From Rhizobium sp. Q54 (GTDB taxonomy: Bacteria > Pseudomonadota > Alphaproteobacteria > SMXS01), in the NCBI GenBank assembly GCA_945907245.1, contig CAMDTB010000006.1:1-64000 (forward strand): a stretch of DNA of 64,000 bases, written 5' to 3'. The position numbers and the translations under genes are program-made. Shown piece after piece: positions 47,568 through 56,062 of the stretch. The notes beneath the pieces are model-generated. The model worked only from the letters and a program-made list of their open reading frames with translations, ran no database searches and was not told the DNA's origin. Position 1 is the first letter of the stretch. Each line of letters opens with the position of its first letter.

Positions 47568-48698
47568 ATGAATCTGGACCATGTCGCGAGCATCGGCGAT
47601 CTGCGCGTCCTTGCGCGCCAGCGCATTCCCGCGCCGGTTTTCGACTGGCTCGACGGCGGAGCGTTCGAGAGCGAGACGCTCAAGGCCAACGTGGAGGACT
47701 TCCGCAAACTACGGCTGCGCCAGCGGGTCATGAGGGACATCAGCACCCGCGAACTCTCGACGACGGCGCTGGGCCAGACGCTTGCCATGCCAGTCGTCAT
47801 CTCGCCGACCGGCATGAGCGGCATGGTCCCGGGCGGTGACGAAGGCGAGTTGATGGCGGCACGGGCCGCCAGGGCGGCCGGCGTCCCGTTCACCCTGGGC
47901 ATGATGGCGATCAAGTCCATCGAGGACCTGAAGCGCGAGCAGGACAGTTTCTGGTTCCAGATCTGCATGCTGACGGACCGCGAACTGATGCGCGCGATGG
48001 TGGACCGCGCCCGCGACGCCGGCTGCCCGGTGCTGGTGCTGACCATGACCTGGCCGCTGCTGTCGCAGATGAACCGGTCGGTGCGCGGCCGCCACGCCCG
48101 CCTGCCGCCGCGCTATACGCCCGGCAGCATCATGACCTATGCGCGGCGTCCGCGCTGGGTGCTGAAGACGCTGGGCGCCATGCCGATCCGGTTCGGCAAC
48201 TTCGTGCCGCACATGGCCCAGCCGGAAATCGCCAACATCGTGACCATGCTGGACGCATCCGCCACCTGGAAGGACGTGGAGTGGCTGCGCGGCATCTGGC
48301 CGGGCAAGCTGCTGGTCAAGGGCGTGATGGACCCGGAGGACGCGCAACTTGCCGTCGCCGCGGGCGCCGACGGGATCAGCGTCTCAAACCATGGCGGCAA
48401 CATGCTGGATGCCTCGAGTTCCACCATCGCGGCATTGCCCGACGTGGTCGAGGCGGTCGGCGATCGCGCGGAGGTGCTGCTGGACGGCGGCATTCGCAGC
48501 GGCCAGGACGTGCTCAAGGCCATCGCGCTGGGCGCCAGGGCCTGCCTGATCGGCCGTGCCCATCTTTACGGCCTGGGCGCCGCTGGCGAGGCTGGCGTGT
48601 CCAAGGCGCTCGACATCATCCGCAAGGAGCTGGACATCAGCGCGGGTCTGTCCGGCCTTTCGCGGGTTTCGGACGCCTCGCCGGCGAACCTGTGCTGA
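47568..48698 (+). CDS. FMN-dependent alpha-hydroxy-acid-oxidase-fold enzyme, MftD-like
   Basis: A 376-residue FMN TIM-barrel protein. Catalytic His275 (SVSNHGGN), Lys251 (LVKGVM) and the FMN-phosphate region DGGIRSGQDVLKAIALGARA are kept. The substrate-binding residues of glycolate oxidase are not: Arg257 is Asn278, Tyr129 is Cys133, and the N-terminal Tyr24 is not Tyr. The SNHGGN motif and STTALGQ...ISPTGM pattern match MftD, which oxidatively deaminates a mycofactocin precursor. I therefore call it MftD-like rather than lactate or glycolate oxidase. It is the first gene of the operon repressed by the divergent TetR (inferred). Confidence 0.85.
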   Translation: MNLDHVASIGDLRVLARQRIPAPVFDWLDGGAFESETLKANVEDFRKLRLRQRVMRDISTRELSTTALGQTLAMPVVISPTGMSGMVPGGDEGELMAARAARAAGVPFTLGMMAIKSIEDLKREQDSFWFQICMLTDRELMRAMVDRARDAGCPVLVLTMTWPLLSQMNRSVRGRHARLPPRYTPGSIMTYARRPRWVLKTLGAMPIRFGNFVPHMAQPEIANIVTMLDASATWKDVEWLRGIWPGKLLVKGVMDPEDAQLAVAAGADGISVSNHGGNMLDASSSTIAALPDVVEAVGDRAEVLLDGGIRSGQDVLKAIALGARACLIGRAHLYGLGAAGEAGVSKALDIIRKELDISAGLSGLSRVSDASPANLC

Positions 48699-48717
48699 CA
48701 CAACGGGGAGAACGACG

Positions 48718-50673
48718 ATGAAGATGCTGACGCCGATCAGGTTGGGACCTATCGAACTCCGGAACCGGGTGGTTTCGACCGCCCATGCGGCCTACACCGA
48801 CTTCTGGCAGGCCGGCAACACCGGCGAGCGCTACATGGCCTATCAGGAGCGCCGGTCCGAGGGCGGCACGGGCCTGATCATCCTGACGGCCATGCATGTC
48901 CACCATTCCAGCCAGATAGCAGGCCATTTCGTCTACGAACCCGAGGACATCGCCAGGAAGTACCAGCAGATGAGCACGCGCGTGCACAAGCACGGCGCCA
49001 AGATCATCCAGCAACTGTTCCATTTTGGCGTTCAGGGGAAATCGGACCCGCGCGACGACTGGACGCCGCTATGGGGCTTTTCCGGCACCACGTCGCTGGC
49101 GGGCGAGGTGTCGCACAAGATGACCGACGCCGAGGTCGAGGAGGTGATCGACGCGTTCGCCCGCACGGCGAAGATCGTCGTCGACAACGGCCTCGACGGC
49201 GTCGAGCTCCATGGCACCCACGGCTACCTGATCCAGCAGTCGTTCACGCCGCGCGCCAACCGCCGCGACGACCGCTGGGGCGAGCAGCTGTACTTCTTGA
49301 AGACGCTGGCGCAGCGGGTACGCGACGCCATCGGCCCCGACAAGGCCATGGGCTTCCGCATCTCGGTCGACGATTTCATCAAGCCGGAAGACGGCGGCGT
49401 GGGGATCGACCGTCTGGCCGAGATCGCCAGCGAGGTGGTCGGGACCGGACTGTTCGACTACCTCAACCATTCCGAAGGCTCGGGCGGCGTCGACTATGCC
49501 CGAGCGATCGGCTCTTATCGCCACACTTTCGGCGAGTGGCTGCCGCTGACCCGGAACCTGCGCGACGCGATCGGAGCCAGGGTGCCGGTTGTCGGTGTCG
49601 GCAAGATCCCGACACCGGACCTGGCCGAGCGCGCGCTGCAGGCCGGCGACTGCGATCTCGTCGGCATGACCCGCGCCCAGATCGCCGATCCGGACCTGGT
49701 GAAGAAGCTGTGGCACGGCATCGGCCACCGCATCCGTACCTGCACCGGCTCCAACCAGGGCTGCTACGACCGGGCGCGCTATCCGATCACCTGTTTCCAC
49801 AACCCGGAAGTGGGCGAGGAGAACCGGTTCAGGAAGCTCGACGTGCCGATCGACGGCCCCAAGCGGGTGCTGGTGGTCGGCGGCGGCCCGGCGGGCATCA
49901 AGGCCGCCGAGATCGCGGCGAGGCGCGGCCACGACGTGACCCTGGTCGAGGCCGGCTCGCGGTTGGGCGGCCGGTTGAACCTGGTCGCGCCGATGGGTGA
50001 CGCCGCCAACCTGCTGACCTCGGTGAACTGGATCGAGCAGGAGCTGTCGCTCCTTCCGGTCAGAATTCTGTTGCAGACCCTGGCGGATGAAGCCTTTGTT
50101 CGCGACTTCAGGCCCGATGCGATCATCATGGCGACGGGCGCCGTATCGACCAGCGAGCTGGGCGCCGAAAGCGACGGCTCGATCCCGGTCATATCGTCCG
50201 ATGCCGCCGCGCAGGGCCTGTTCAACGAGGTGAAATTCGACCTGAACGGCACGCGGGCGCTGATGGTCGACGTGCGCGCCAACTATGAGACCGCGCTGGT
50301 CATGGAGTCCCTCGCCAAGCGGGGCAGCAAGGTCACGGTCGCGACGCCGTATCTGCACTTCGGCGTCAATATCGGCGCGTCCCACCAGTACGAATATCTC
50401 CAGAGCCTCCCGACTCTGGGCATCGAGGTGCTGCCCACGACCGTTGTGGCGCGCGTCCAGGATGGCGAGGCGCATCTCCGGCATGCCTTCAGCGGCGCCG
50501 TGTCGCCCCAGGGCTTCGACTTCATCGTCGCCGGGAGCAGCCCCACGCCGCGCGACGAGCTGTGGGAAGTCTTCGCGCGCTATGCGCCGGTCAAGATGGC
50601 TGGCGACGTGGTCGCGCCGCGCTCGGCCCTCGAGGCCTATCGCGAGGGCGACCGCGCCGGCCGCACGGTGTAA
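48718..50673 (+). CDS. FadH/OYE-like FMN- and FAD-dependent oxidoreductase (2,4-dienoyl-CoA reductase family)
   Basis: A 651-residue two-domain flavoenzyme. The N-terminal Old-Yellow-Enzyme barrel (PIRLGPIELRNRVVSTAHAA, GVELHGTHGYLIQQSFTP) binds FMN; the C-terminal half has a dinucleotide motif VLVVGGGPAGIKAAEIAARR near 385. The linker normally carries four Fe-S cysteines: here C342, C349 and C359 are present but the second position is S345 (CTGSNQGC). Family members reduce enones or dienoyl-CoA. GGGGAG lies 9 nt before the ATG. The gene is 19 nt after the MftD-like gene. Mycofactocin loci often contain similar FadH/OYE proteins. Confidence 0.88.
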   Translation: MKMLTPIRLGPIELRNRVVSTAHAAYTDFWQAGNTGERYMAYQERRSEGGTGLIILTAMHVHHSSQIAGHFVYEPEDIARKYQQMSTRVHKHGAKIIQQLFHFGVQGKSDPRDDWTPLWGFSGTTSLAGEVSHKMTDAEVEEVIDAFARTAKIVVDNGLDGVELHGTHGYLIQQSFTPRANRRDDRWGEQLYFLKTLAQRVRDAIGPDKAMGFRISVDDFIKPEDGGVGIDRLAEIASEVVGTGLFDYLNHSEGSGGVDYARAIGSYRHTFGEWLPLTRNLRDAIGARVPVVGVGKIPTPDLAERALQAGDCDLVGMTRAQIADPDLVKKLWHGIGHRIRTCTGSNQGCYDRARYPITCFHNPEVGEENRFRKLDVPIDGPKRVLVVGGGPAGIKAAEIAARRGHDVTLVEAGSRLGGRLNLVAPMGDAANLLTSVNWIEQELSLLPVRILLQTLADEAFVRDFRPDAIIMATGAVSTSELGAESDGSIPVISSDAAAQGLFNEVKFDLNGTRALMVDVRANYETALVMESLAKRGSKVTVATPYLHFGVNIGASHQYEYLQSLPTLGIEVLPTTVVARVQDGEAHLRHAFSGAVSPQGFDFIVAGSSPTPRDELWEVFARYAPVKMAGDVVAPRSALEAYREGDRAGRTV

Positions 50674-50704
50674 TTTCCATCCGCGAACGAGGAACGAGGA
50701 ACAC

Positions 50705-52162
50705 ATGACCACCACACCCGAACTGCTGCGTGCCGACCAGATCGTCGCCTGGGACGACACCGCCGACGTCATCATCATCGGCTATGGCATCGCCGGCGCC
50801 TGCGCCGCGCTGGAGGCGCGCCGGGCCGGCGCCGACGTGCTGGTGATCGAGCGGGCCTCGGGCGGCGGCGGCGCGAGCGCGCTGTCGGCCGGCATCTTCT
50901 ATCTGGGCGGCGGCACCGCCGTGCAGAAGGCGGTCGGCTACGACGACACCGCCGAGGACATGTTCAAGTTCCTGATGGCCAGCACCGGCGCGCCCGACGC
51001 CACCATCGTCCGCCGGTTCTGCAACGACGCGGCCGATCATTTCGACTGGCTGGAAACCCAGGGCGTACCGTTCGAGCGGACCTACTACAAGGAAAAGGCG
51101 GTGATCGCGCCGACCAGCGACTGCCTCGCCTCGACCGGCAACGAGAAGGCCTGGCCGTACTACACGTTCGCCAAGCCGGTGCCGCGTGGCCACAAGGTGG
51201 CCAAAGTGGCCGACGGCGGCGGCGCGCTGGCCATGAACGCGCTGATCGCCCGCTGTACAGAGGAAGGCGTGCGCGTCATCACCGACAGCGAGGTGAAGGC
51301 GCTGGTGCGCGACGACGCCGGCCGGATCATGGGCGTGAGAGTGCGCCAGACCACGGGACCGGTGCATCTGCGCGCCCGCCGCGCGGTGATCCTTGCCGCG
51401 GGCGGATTCGGCATGAACCGCGAGCTGATGCGTCAGTATGTGCCGCAGCTTCCCGAGGCCTCCGAGCCGCTGGGCATCCCGCACAATGACGGCGCGGCGC
51501 TGATGCTGGGCCTGTCGGCGGGCGCCGCGACCCAGGCCATGAGCGGCACCATCGCCACCTCGTCGTTCTATCCGCCCGGTCAGCTGATCAAGGGGATCGT
51601 GGTGAACACGCGCGGCGAGCGCTTCGTGGCCGAGGACAGCTATCACGGCCGGACCGCCGAGCACATCGCCGAACAGCCCGGCGCCACCGCCTACCTGATC
51701 GTCGATTCCGAGGTGTTCGCCTATCCGGAGATCCAGAAGCGGCTGATCGACGGCTGGGACACCATCCCCGACATGGAGGCAGGGCTTAAGCTGCCGCCCG
51801 GCTCGCTGCAAAGGACCATGGCCGACTACAACACAGCCGCCGCGCAGGGCGGCGATCCGCTGTGGAACAAGCATCCTGACTGGGTGAAGCCGCTGGACAA
51901 ACCGCCCTACGCGGCCTTCGACTTGTCCTACACCGCCACCAGCTATCGTTACCTCACCCTTGGCGGCCTGCGCACCACCGCCGAGAGCGAGGTGCTCGAC
52001 GAGGACGGCAAGGTCATCCCGGGTTTCTACGCAGCCGGCGCCTGCGTCTCGAGCATTCCCCAGGACGGCAAGGGATATGCGAGCGGCCTGAGCCTGGGTC
52101 CGGGTTCGTATTACGGGCGGGTTGCCGGAAGGAACGCGGCGAGGGCGACGCTGAACAGCTGA
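50705..52162 (+). CDS. FAD-binding oxidoreductase, fumarate reductase/3-ketosteroid dehydrogenase family
   Basis: A 485-residue flavoprotein with the FAD motif VIIIGYGIAGACAALEAR near residue 23, LVIERASGGGGASALSAG, and an RAVILAAGGFGMN segment. The C-terminus shows YLTLGGLRTTAESEVLDEDG and GFYAAGACVSSIPQDGKGYASG, typical of fumarate reductase-like and KstD-like enzymes. It is shorter than classical KstD, so steroid dehydrogenation is not assumed. It is third in the operon with the MftD-like and OYE-like genes, 31 nt after the latter. A terminator hairpin follows. Confidence 0.87.
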   Translation: MTTTPELLRADQIVAWDDTADVIIIGYGIAGACAALEARRAGADVLVIERASGGGGASALSAGIFYLGGGTAVQKAVGYDDTAEDMFKFLMASTGAPDATIVRRFCNDAADHFDWLETQGVPFERTYYKEKAVIAPTSDCLASTGNEKAWPYYTFAKPVPRGHKVAKVADGGGALAMNALIARCTEEGVRVITDSEVKALVRDDAGRIMGVRVRQTTGPVHLRARRAVILAAGGFGMNRELMRQYVPQLPEASEPLGIPHNDGAALMLGLSAGAATQAMSGTIATSSFYPPGQLIKGIVVNTRGERFVAEDSYHGRTAEHIAEQPGATAYLIVDSEVFAYPEIQKRLIDGWDTIPDMEAGLKLPPGSLQRTMADYNTAAAQGGDPLWNKHPDWVKPLDKPPYAAFDLSYTATSYRYLTLGGLRTTAESEVLDEDGKVIPGFYAAGACVSSIPQDGKGYASGLSLGPGSYYGRVAGRNAARATLNS

Positions 52163-52224
52163 GGGCTGAGCGGGCGCTAGTTGCCAGCTCCCGCCGGAAG
52201 AAAGGTCGATGTGGCACTGCCCGA

Positions 52225-52253
52225 GTCCCCTCTATCACAAGAGGAGAGGGGAC
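52225..52253. terminator. Hairpin between convergent operons
   Basis: GTCCCCTCT (52225-52233) and AGAGGGGAC (52245-52253) are perfect complements with an 11-nt loop, placed between the convergent flavoprotein and DUF3501 genes. It lacks a T-run but could stop transcription from both sides. Confidence 0.55.
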
Positions 52254-52271
52254 CGGACTAGCCTCGGTCCT

Positions 52272-52856
52272 TCACTCGAAATCGCTCGCCAGCGCCTTGC
52301 GCGTCTCCGCCGACAGCATGGCCATGTGCTGGTAGCCCTCGTGGCCGATGCCGAGGATGGCGGGCTGGGACAGGTCGCGGAACGCGGCGATGTCATCGGC
52401 GGTGAACGGAAAGTGCAGGAAGTGCACCGACGATGTCTTGCCCGCCGCGGTGGTACGGTCCACGTCCTCCTCGGCCGTGCCGCGGACGACGTGGCTGCCG
52501 ATGGTGATCGTCACCGTCTGCTCGACGCCGCCAAGCCTGCCGAGCACGCGCCTGCGGCGATTTTCCTCGTCGATCTCGAACATCATGGTGGCGATCAGTT
52601 CGCTGCCCTGCGGGATCAGCGGATTATAGGCCGCCAGTTCGTCAGTGATCTGCTCCTCGCCGCCCTTCTCGATGTAGAGCATCTCGTGGACCTGGGCCCA
52701 CATGGTGTCGTAGCTCTCGAAGTAGAACGTCACATAGGGGCCGATCTCGACCCTGCGGTGCTTCTTCTTCGCCACCAGCTCGGCGCGCTTGTCCTTGCGG
52801 ACCTTGGCATACTCGGCCATCGGAAGGATGTCGGCGCGGGTGATCTGCCTGGTCAT
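52272..52856 (-). CDS. DUF3501 family protein
   Basis: A 194-residue cytoplasmic protein of DUF3501, unknown function. Signature parts are ADILPMAEYAKVRKDKRAEL, VEIGPYVTFYFESYDTMWAQV, and FPFTADDIAAFRDLSQPAILGIGHEGYQH (cut at domain borders). DUF3501 genes regularly follow rubrerythrin and CCG-domain Fe-S genes, as here, which points to oxygen or peroxide defence. GGAGG stands 7 nt before the ATG, and the preceding Fe-S gene ends 11 nt upstream. Confidence 0.9.
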   Translation of the reverse strand: MTRQITRADILPMAEYAKVRKDKRAELVAKKKHRRVEIGPYVTFYFESYDTMWAQVHEMLYIEKGGEEQITDELAAYNPLIPQGSELIATMMFEIDEENRRRRVLGRLGGVEQTVTITIGSHVVRGTAEEDVDRTTAAGKTSSVHFLHFPFTADDIAAFRDLSQPAILGIGHEGYQHMAMLSAETRKALASDFE

Positions 52857-52867
52857 TGATAGCCTCC

Positions 52868-54208
52868 TTACGGCCGGATGCCGTAGGCCAGCGCCATCAG
52901 CTCCATGGGATGCCACGAACGCGCCGGCGCCTTGTCCTTGTCGATCCGTTCCATGCCCTGGACGATGTGATCCGCGGCAAGCGGGCATTCGCTCGATACA
53001 TAGGCCTTGGCCTGCTTGACCGCGTTCTGGGCGACCGGCTTGCCGACCTTCAGCGCCACGTCGAAATTGTCCTTCAGCATGCCCCACGAGCCGCCATGGC
53101 CCGAGCAGCGCTCGATCACGGCCACGTCGGGCTCCGGGATCAGCCGCAGCATCTCGGCGGCCTTCGGCCCCATGTTCTGGGCGCGGGCATGACAGGCCAG
53201 ATGGACGGTGACGCCGCCTTCCAGCGGCTGCAACCCATCGGCGAGCCCGTGCTTGCGGGCGATGTCGACCACGTATTCGGCGGCGTCGAAGGTCGCCTCG
53301 GAAATCTTCTTAACCGTCTCGTCACCGGGCAGGATCAGCGGCCATTCGAATTTCAGCATCAGCGCGCAGGACGGCACCAGCGCCACGATGGCGTAGCCCT
53401 TCTCCACCCAGGGCAGCAGTTCAGAGGTCACCTTGCGGGCGTTCTCGGCGACCCCGGCGATATCGCCCTGCTCGAGCAGCGGCATGCCGCAGCACTTGGG
53501 ATAGACCACCTCGGTCTCGACCCCGTTGCGCGCCAGCACCGCCTGGGTGGCGACGCCAATGTCCGGATTGTTGTAGTTGGCGAAGCAGGTGGCGTAGATC
53601 ACCGCCTTGCGCCCATGCCCCGGCGCGGCGGCATTGACCGCCGGCGGGTTCTTCCTGGCCCGGCGCATGAAGGTGTCGCCCTGGAACTTGGGGACGTAGG
53701 CGTTGCGGTCGATGTCCGCGACCTTTTCCATGATCGGCCGGGTCAGCTTGTTGTCGAGGTCCGTCGCCCAGTTGGCGACCGGCGCGATGGCGCCGAAGAG
53801 CTTGCCGTTGCGGTCCGTCTCGACCAGTTGCTCGTGGACGAAATTCTTATGCCCGGCATGCCGCTCGGCCGCACGGTAGCGCAGCATCAGATGCGGGAAA
53901 TCCAGGTTGAACTCGTGCGGCGGGACGTAGGGACACTTGGTCATGAAGCACAGGTCGCACAGCGTGCAGGCATCGACGACCGGCTTGAAGTCCTCGCTCT
54001 TGACCCCATCCAGCTCCATGGTCGGGGATTCATCGACCAGGTCGAACAGGCGGGGAAAAGAGTCGCACAGATTGAAGCAGCGGCGGCAGCCATGGCAGAT
54101 GTCGAAAATCCGGCGGACTTCCTCATCCAGCTTCGCGGCGTCGTAGAAATCCGGATTGTTCCAATCCAGCGGATGGCGGATCGGCGCGTCGAGACTGCCT
54201 TCAGCCAT
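52868..54208 (-). CDS. Heterodisulfide reductase/GlpC-like iron-sulfur protein
   Basis: A 446-residue Fe-S protein. Two ferredoxin-type motifs lie near the N-terminus: CHGCRRCFNLC near residue 38 and CTLCDLCFMTKCP near 80. The C-terminal part has CCG-type cysteine motifs: YPKCCGMPLLEQGD near 240 and HLACHARAQNMG with RCSGHGGSWGM, a variant of the second CCG. Such modules carry electrons or disulfide chemistry in GlpC, HdrB and related proteins. It lies between rubrerythrin and DUF3501 genes and may reduce rubrerythrin; this is an inference. Confidence 0.9.
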   Translation of the reverse strand: MAEGSLDAPIRHPLDWNNPDFYDAAKLDEEVRRIFDICHGCRRCFNLCDSFPRLFDLVDESPTMELDGVKSEDFKPVVDACTLCDLCFMTKCPYVPPHEFNLDFPHLMLRYRAAERHAGHKNFVHEQLVETDRNGKLFGAIAPVANWATDLDNKLTRPIMEKVADIDRNAYVPKFQGDTFMRRARKNPPAVNAAAPGHGRKAVIYATCFANYNNPDIGVATQAVLARNGVETEVVYPKCCGMPLLEQGDIAGVAENARKVTSELLPWVEKGYAIVALVPSCALMLKFEWPLILPGDETVKKISEATFDAAEYVVDIARKHGLADGLQPLEGGVTVHLACHARAQNMGPKAAEMLRLIPEPDVAVIERCSGHGGSWGMLKDNFDVALKVGKPVAQNAVKQAKAYVSSECPLAADHIVQGMERIDKDKAPARSWHPMELMALAYGIRP

Positions 54209-54249
54209 GGCGCTTCCTCTTTCGGTCGATAGGTTGTGTCGGAAAGGCC

Positions 54250-54282
54250 GGAGTCAGCGCCGACTTGCTCAGTACTGACTCC
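54250..54282 (-). promoter_or_regulatory. Hairpin between rubrerythrin and Fe-S genes
   Basis: GGAGTCAG (54250-54257) and CTGACTCC (54275-54282) form an 8-bp stem with a 17-nt loop in the 104-nt gap. It might reduce read-through or define an RNA processing site between the two genes. Confidence 0.35.
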
Positions 54283-54312
54283 AGCCCGATTCCCGTGCGG
54301 ACGAAGGGCGTA

Positions 54313-54732
54313 TCAGGCGCCCAGGGTGTCCAGGGCCTTCTGGAAACGGCCGGCGTGCGAGCGCTCGGCCTTGGCCAGCGTCTCGAACCAGTCGGCGATC
54401 TCGTCGAAGCCTTCCTCGCGGGCCGTGCGGGCCATGCCAGGATACATGTCGGTATATTCGTGGGTCTCGCCCGCGATGGCGGCCTTCAGATTCAGCGAGG
54501 TCTCGCCGATCGGCTCGCCGGTCGCCGGATCGCCGACGGCCTCGAGGAATTCCAGATGGCCATGGGCGTGGCCGGTCTCGCCTTCGGCGGTCGAGCGGAA
54601 CACGGCGGCGACGTCGTTGTAGCCTTCGACATCGGCCTTCTGCGCGAAATACAGGTAGCGGCGGTTGGCCTGGCTTTCGCCGGCAAAGGCTGCTTTCAGA
54701 TTATCTACGGTCTTGGAACCGGCAAGCGACAT
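54313..54732 (-). CDS. Rubrerythrin (diiron domain only)
   Basis: A 139-residue ferritin-like diiron protein that reduces hydrogen peroxide. Glu ligands and ExxH motifs are seen in [43 protein letters not shown] and AERSHAGRF. The C-terminal rubredoxin domain of classical rubrerythrin is absent, so an external electron donor is needed, possibly the next gene's Fe-S protein. An Irr-box-like site stands upstream (54854-54870), suggesting iron control. Confidence 0.94.
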   Translation of the reverse strand: MSLAGSKTVDNLKAAFAGESQANRRYLYFAQKADVEGYNDVAAVFRSTAEGETGHAHGHLEFLEAVGDPATGEPIGETSLNLKAAIAGETHEYTDMYPGMARTAREEGFDEIADWFETLAKAERSHAGRFQKALDTLGA

Positions 54733-54853
54733 GACATCTCCTGAGCTTGGTTGTTGTACTTCCCCGGCCTCGCTGGACGAGGCCCCTTCCGCTGGCGTAA
54801 CCCTGCCAGTGTTGGCAAGTAGATACTCAGGGAAACAATCGGGTCAAGGCTAA

Positions 54854-54870
54854 ATTAGAATAACTCTAGA
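54854..54870 (-). promoter_or_regulatory. Irr-box (ICE)-like site upstream of rubrerythrin
   Basis: ATTAGAATAACTCTAGA matches the iron control element TTTAGAATTATTCTAAA at 13 of 17 positions and keeps its two-fold symmetry. It lies 122 nt before the rubrerythrin ATG and just after the irr stop codon. Binding by Irr is inferred. Confidence 0.5.
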
Positions 54871-54886
54871 AATGCAAGGCTACCCA

Positions 54887-55303
54887 TCACTGATCGCATA
54901 TGCGGATGACGATATCGACCCGGCTGATCTTGCTGCCGTCGGGAGCCTGGGGCAATTCCGCGACCGTCACCATGTGCGCCGGAATGTCCGTCAACTGGCC
55001 GGACCGCTCGCACAGGAAATGGTGATGGTCGTCGATGTTGGTGTCGAAATAGGTCTTGCCCGAATCTACCATGATCTCGCGCAGCAGGCCCGCGTCGGTA
55101 AACTGGTGCAGCGTGTTATAGACCGTCGCCAGCGAAACGCGCGCGCCGGATTTCTGCGCTTCTTCGTGCAGTGTTTCCGCCGTCACATGGCGATCGCAGC
55201 CCCGTTCGAACAGCAGCTTGGCAAGGGCCAGCCGCTGCCGCGTAGGACGCAAATCCACCTCGCGGAGACGGTTGATCGCTTGGGCAAAGGGTCGTTCGTT
55301 CAT
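54887..55303 (-). CDS. irr: Iron response regulator Irr (Fur family)
   Basis: A 138-residue Fur-superfamily repressor/activator. RPTRQRLALAKLLFERG and SLATVYNTLHQFTDAGLLREI form the winged helix; YFDTNIDDHHHFLCE carries the His-rich metal/haem region typical of Irr, rather than the Fur zinc cysteines. The N-terminal haem motif GCPWHD of Bradyrhizobium Irr is not present. Irr senses haem and controls iron genes in alphaproteobacteria. Start is uncertain: ATGs at 55318, 55315 and 55354 are in frame. An inverted pair AATGCAC/GTGCATT (55323-55346) lies at its 5' end. Confidence 0.88.
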   Translation of the reverse strand: MNERPFAQAINRLREVDLRPTRQRLALAKLLFERGCDRHVTAETLHEEAQKSGARVSLATVYNTLHQFTDAGLLREIMVDSGKTYFDTNIDDHHHFLCERSGQLTDIPAHMVTVAELPQAPDGSKISRVDIVIRICDQ

Positions 55304-55462
55304 AGTGTTTTCCATCATGGAAAATGCACGGGGGCGGGTGTGCATTATGGTCATTAGATTGACTCCAGACTGCAAAAGTCAAGCTGTGGACCGCGCTCGC
55401 GGCACAAACGCCGGCCGACTTCGTTTGCATCGCGTCCTGCGTCCAACGCATGAGGTATGCCG

Positions 55463-55948
55463 ATGATCCATATGCCAATGATGACCGCCTCCAGCCGTCT
55501 AATGGTCGTTGCCGCTGCGGCGACATTTGCGCCGCTCTTCCTGGCCACTGCGGCACCTGCCGGTCCGGCCTGCCACAAATATGGCCCCGCGCCCGTCGCG
55601 CTGACCGGCATGGTGACCTCGCTGCAGGTGTCCGGCCCGCCCGGCTACGGCGCCACGCCGAAGACGGATGCCATCGTCCAGGTACCGATCCTGCAACTGA
55701 GCCCGGCGATCTGCGTCGATGCCGATCCGGCGAATCCGGACAACACGGCCGAGCAGAACGTCAACTCGGTGCAACTGATGTTCCAGCCGGGCGGCCCGCG
55801 GTTCCGTGCCGAACTCACCGGCACCAGCTTCGTCGTCTCCGGCATCCTGGCGCACGGTACCGTTCCCGAGCATATCTCGCCCGTGTTGCTGACGGTCACC
55901 GACATGCAGCAGGTGTTGGCGCCGGGCGAGCCCGCGCCGCCGCAATAG
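55463..55948 (+). CDS. Exported DUF4431 family protein
   Basis: A 161-residue secreted protein. A hydrophobic signal (RLMVVAAAATFAPLFLATAA) precedes the DUF4431 pattern: ACHKYGPAPVALTGMV, QLSPAICVDADP, NVNSVQLMF and the C-terminal SPVLLTVTDM. Two cysteines may form a disulfide. Function is not known. Of several in-frame ATGs I chose 55463 because GAGG lies 7 nt upstream. Confidence 0.82.
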   Translation: MIHMPMMTASSRLMVVAAAATFAPLFLATAAPAGPACHKYGPAPVALTGMVTSLQVSGPPGYGATPKTDAIVQVPILQLSPAICVDADPANPDNTAEQNVNSVQLMFQPGGPRFRAELTGTSFVVSGILAHGTVPEHISPVLLTVTDMQQVLAPGEPAPPQ

Positions 55949-56062
55949 GGCCGGGATGCGTAATCCGGCACCGCCGCCGTGCGTTGCCGAGCCACGGTAG
56001 TCATGGCGCGCGCGGCCAAGCCGGGTTACCACTGTCCCCAGCCATTTTGGGGAGCGACCGCC

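Noticed and set aside
46841-52162. A complete mycofactocin biosynthesis locus
   Set aside because: Only MftD-like and OYE-like proteins are present; no peptide precursor, MftB, radical-SAM MftC or MftE gene is in the window.
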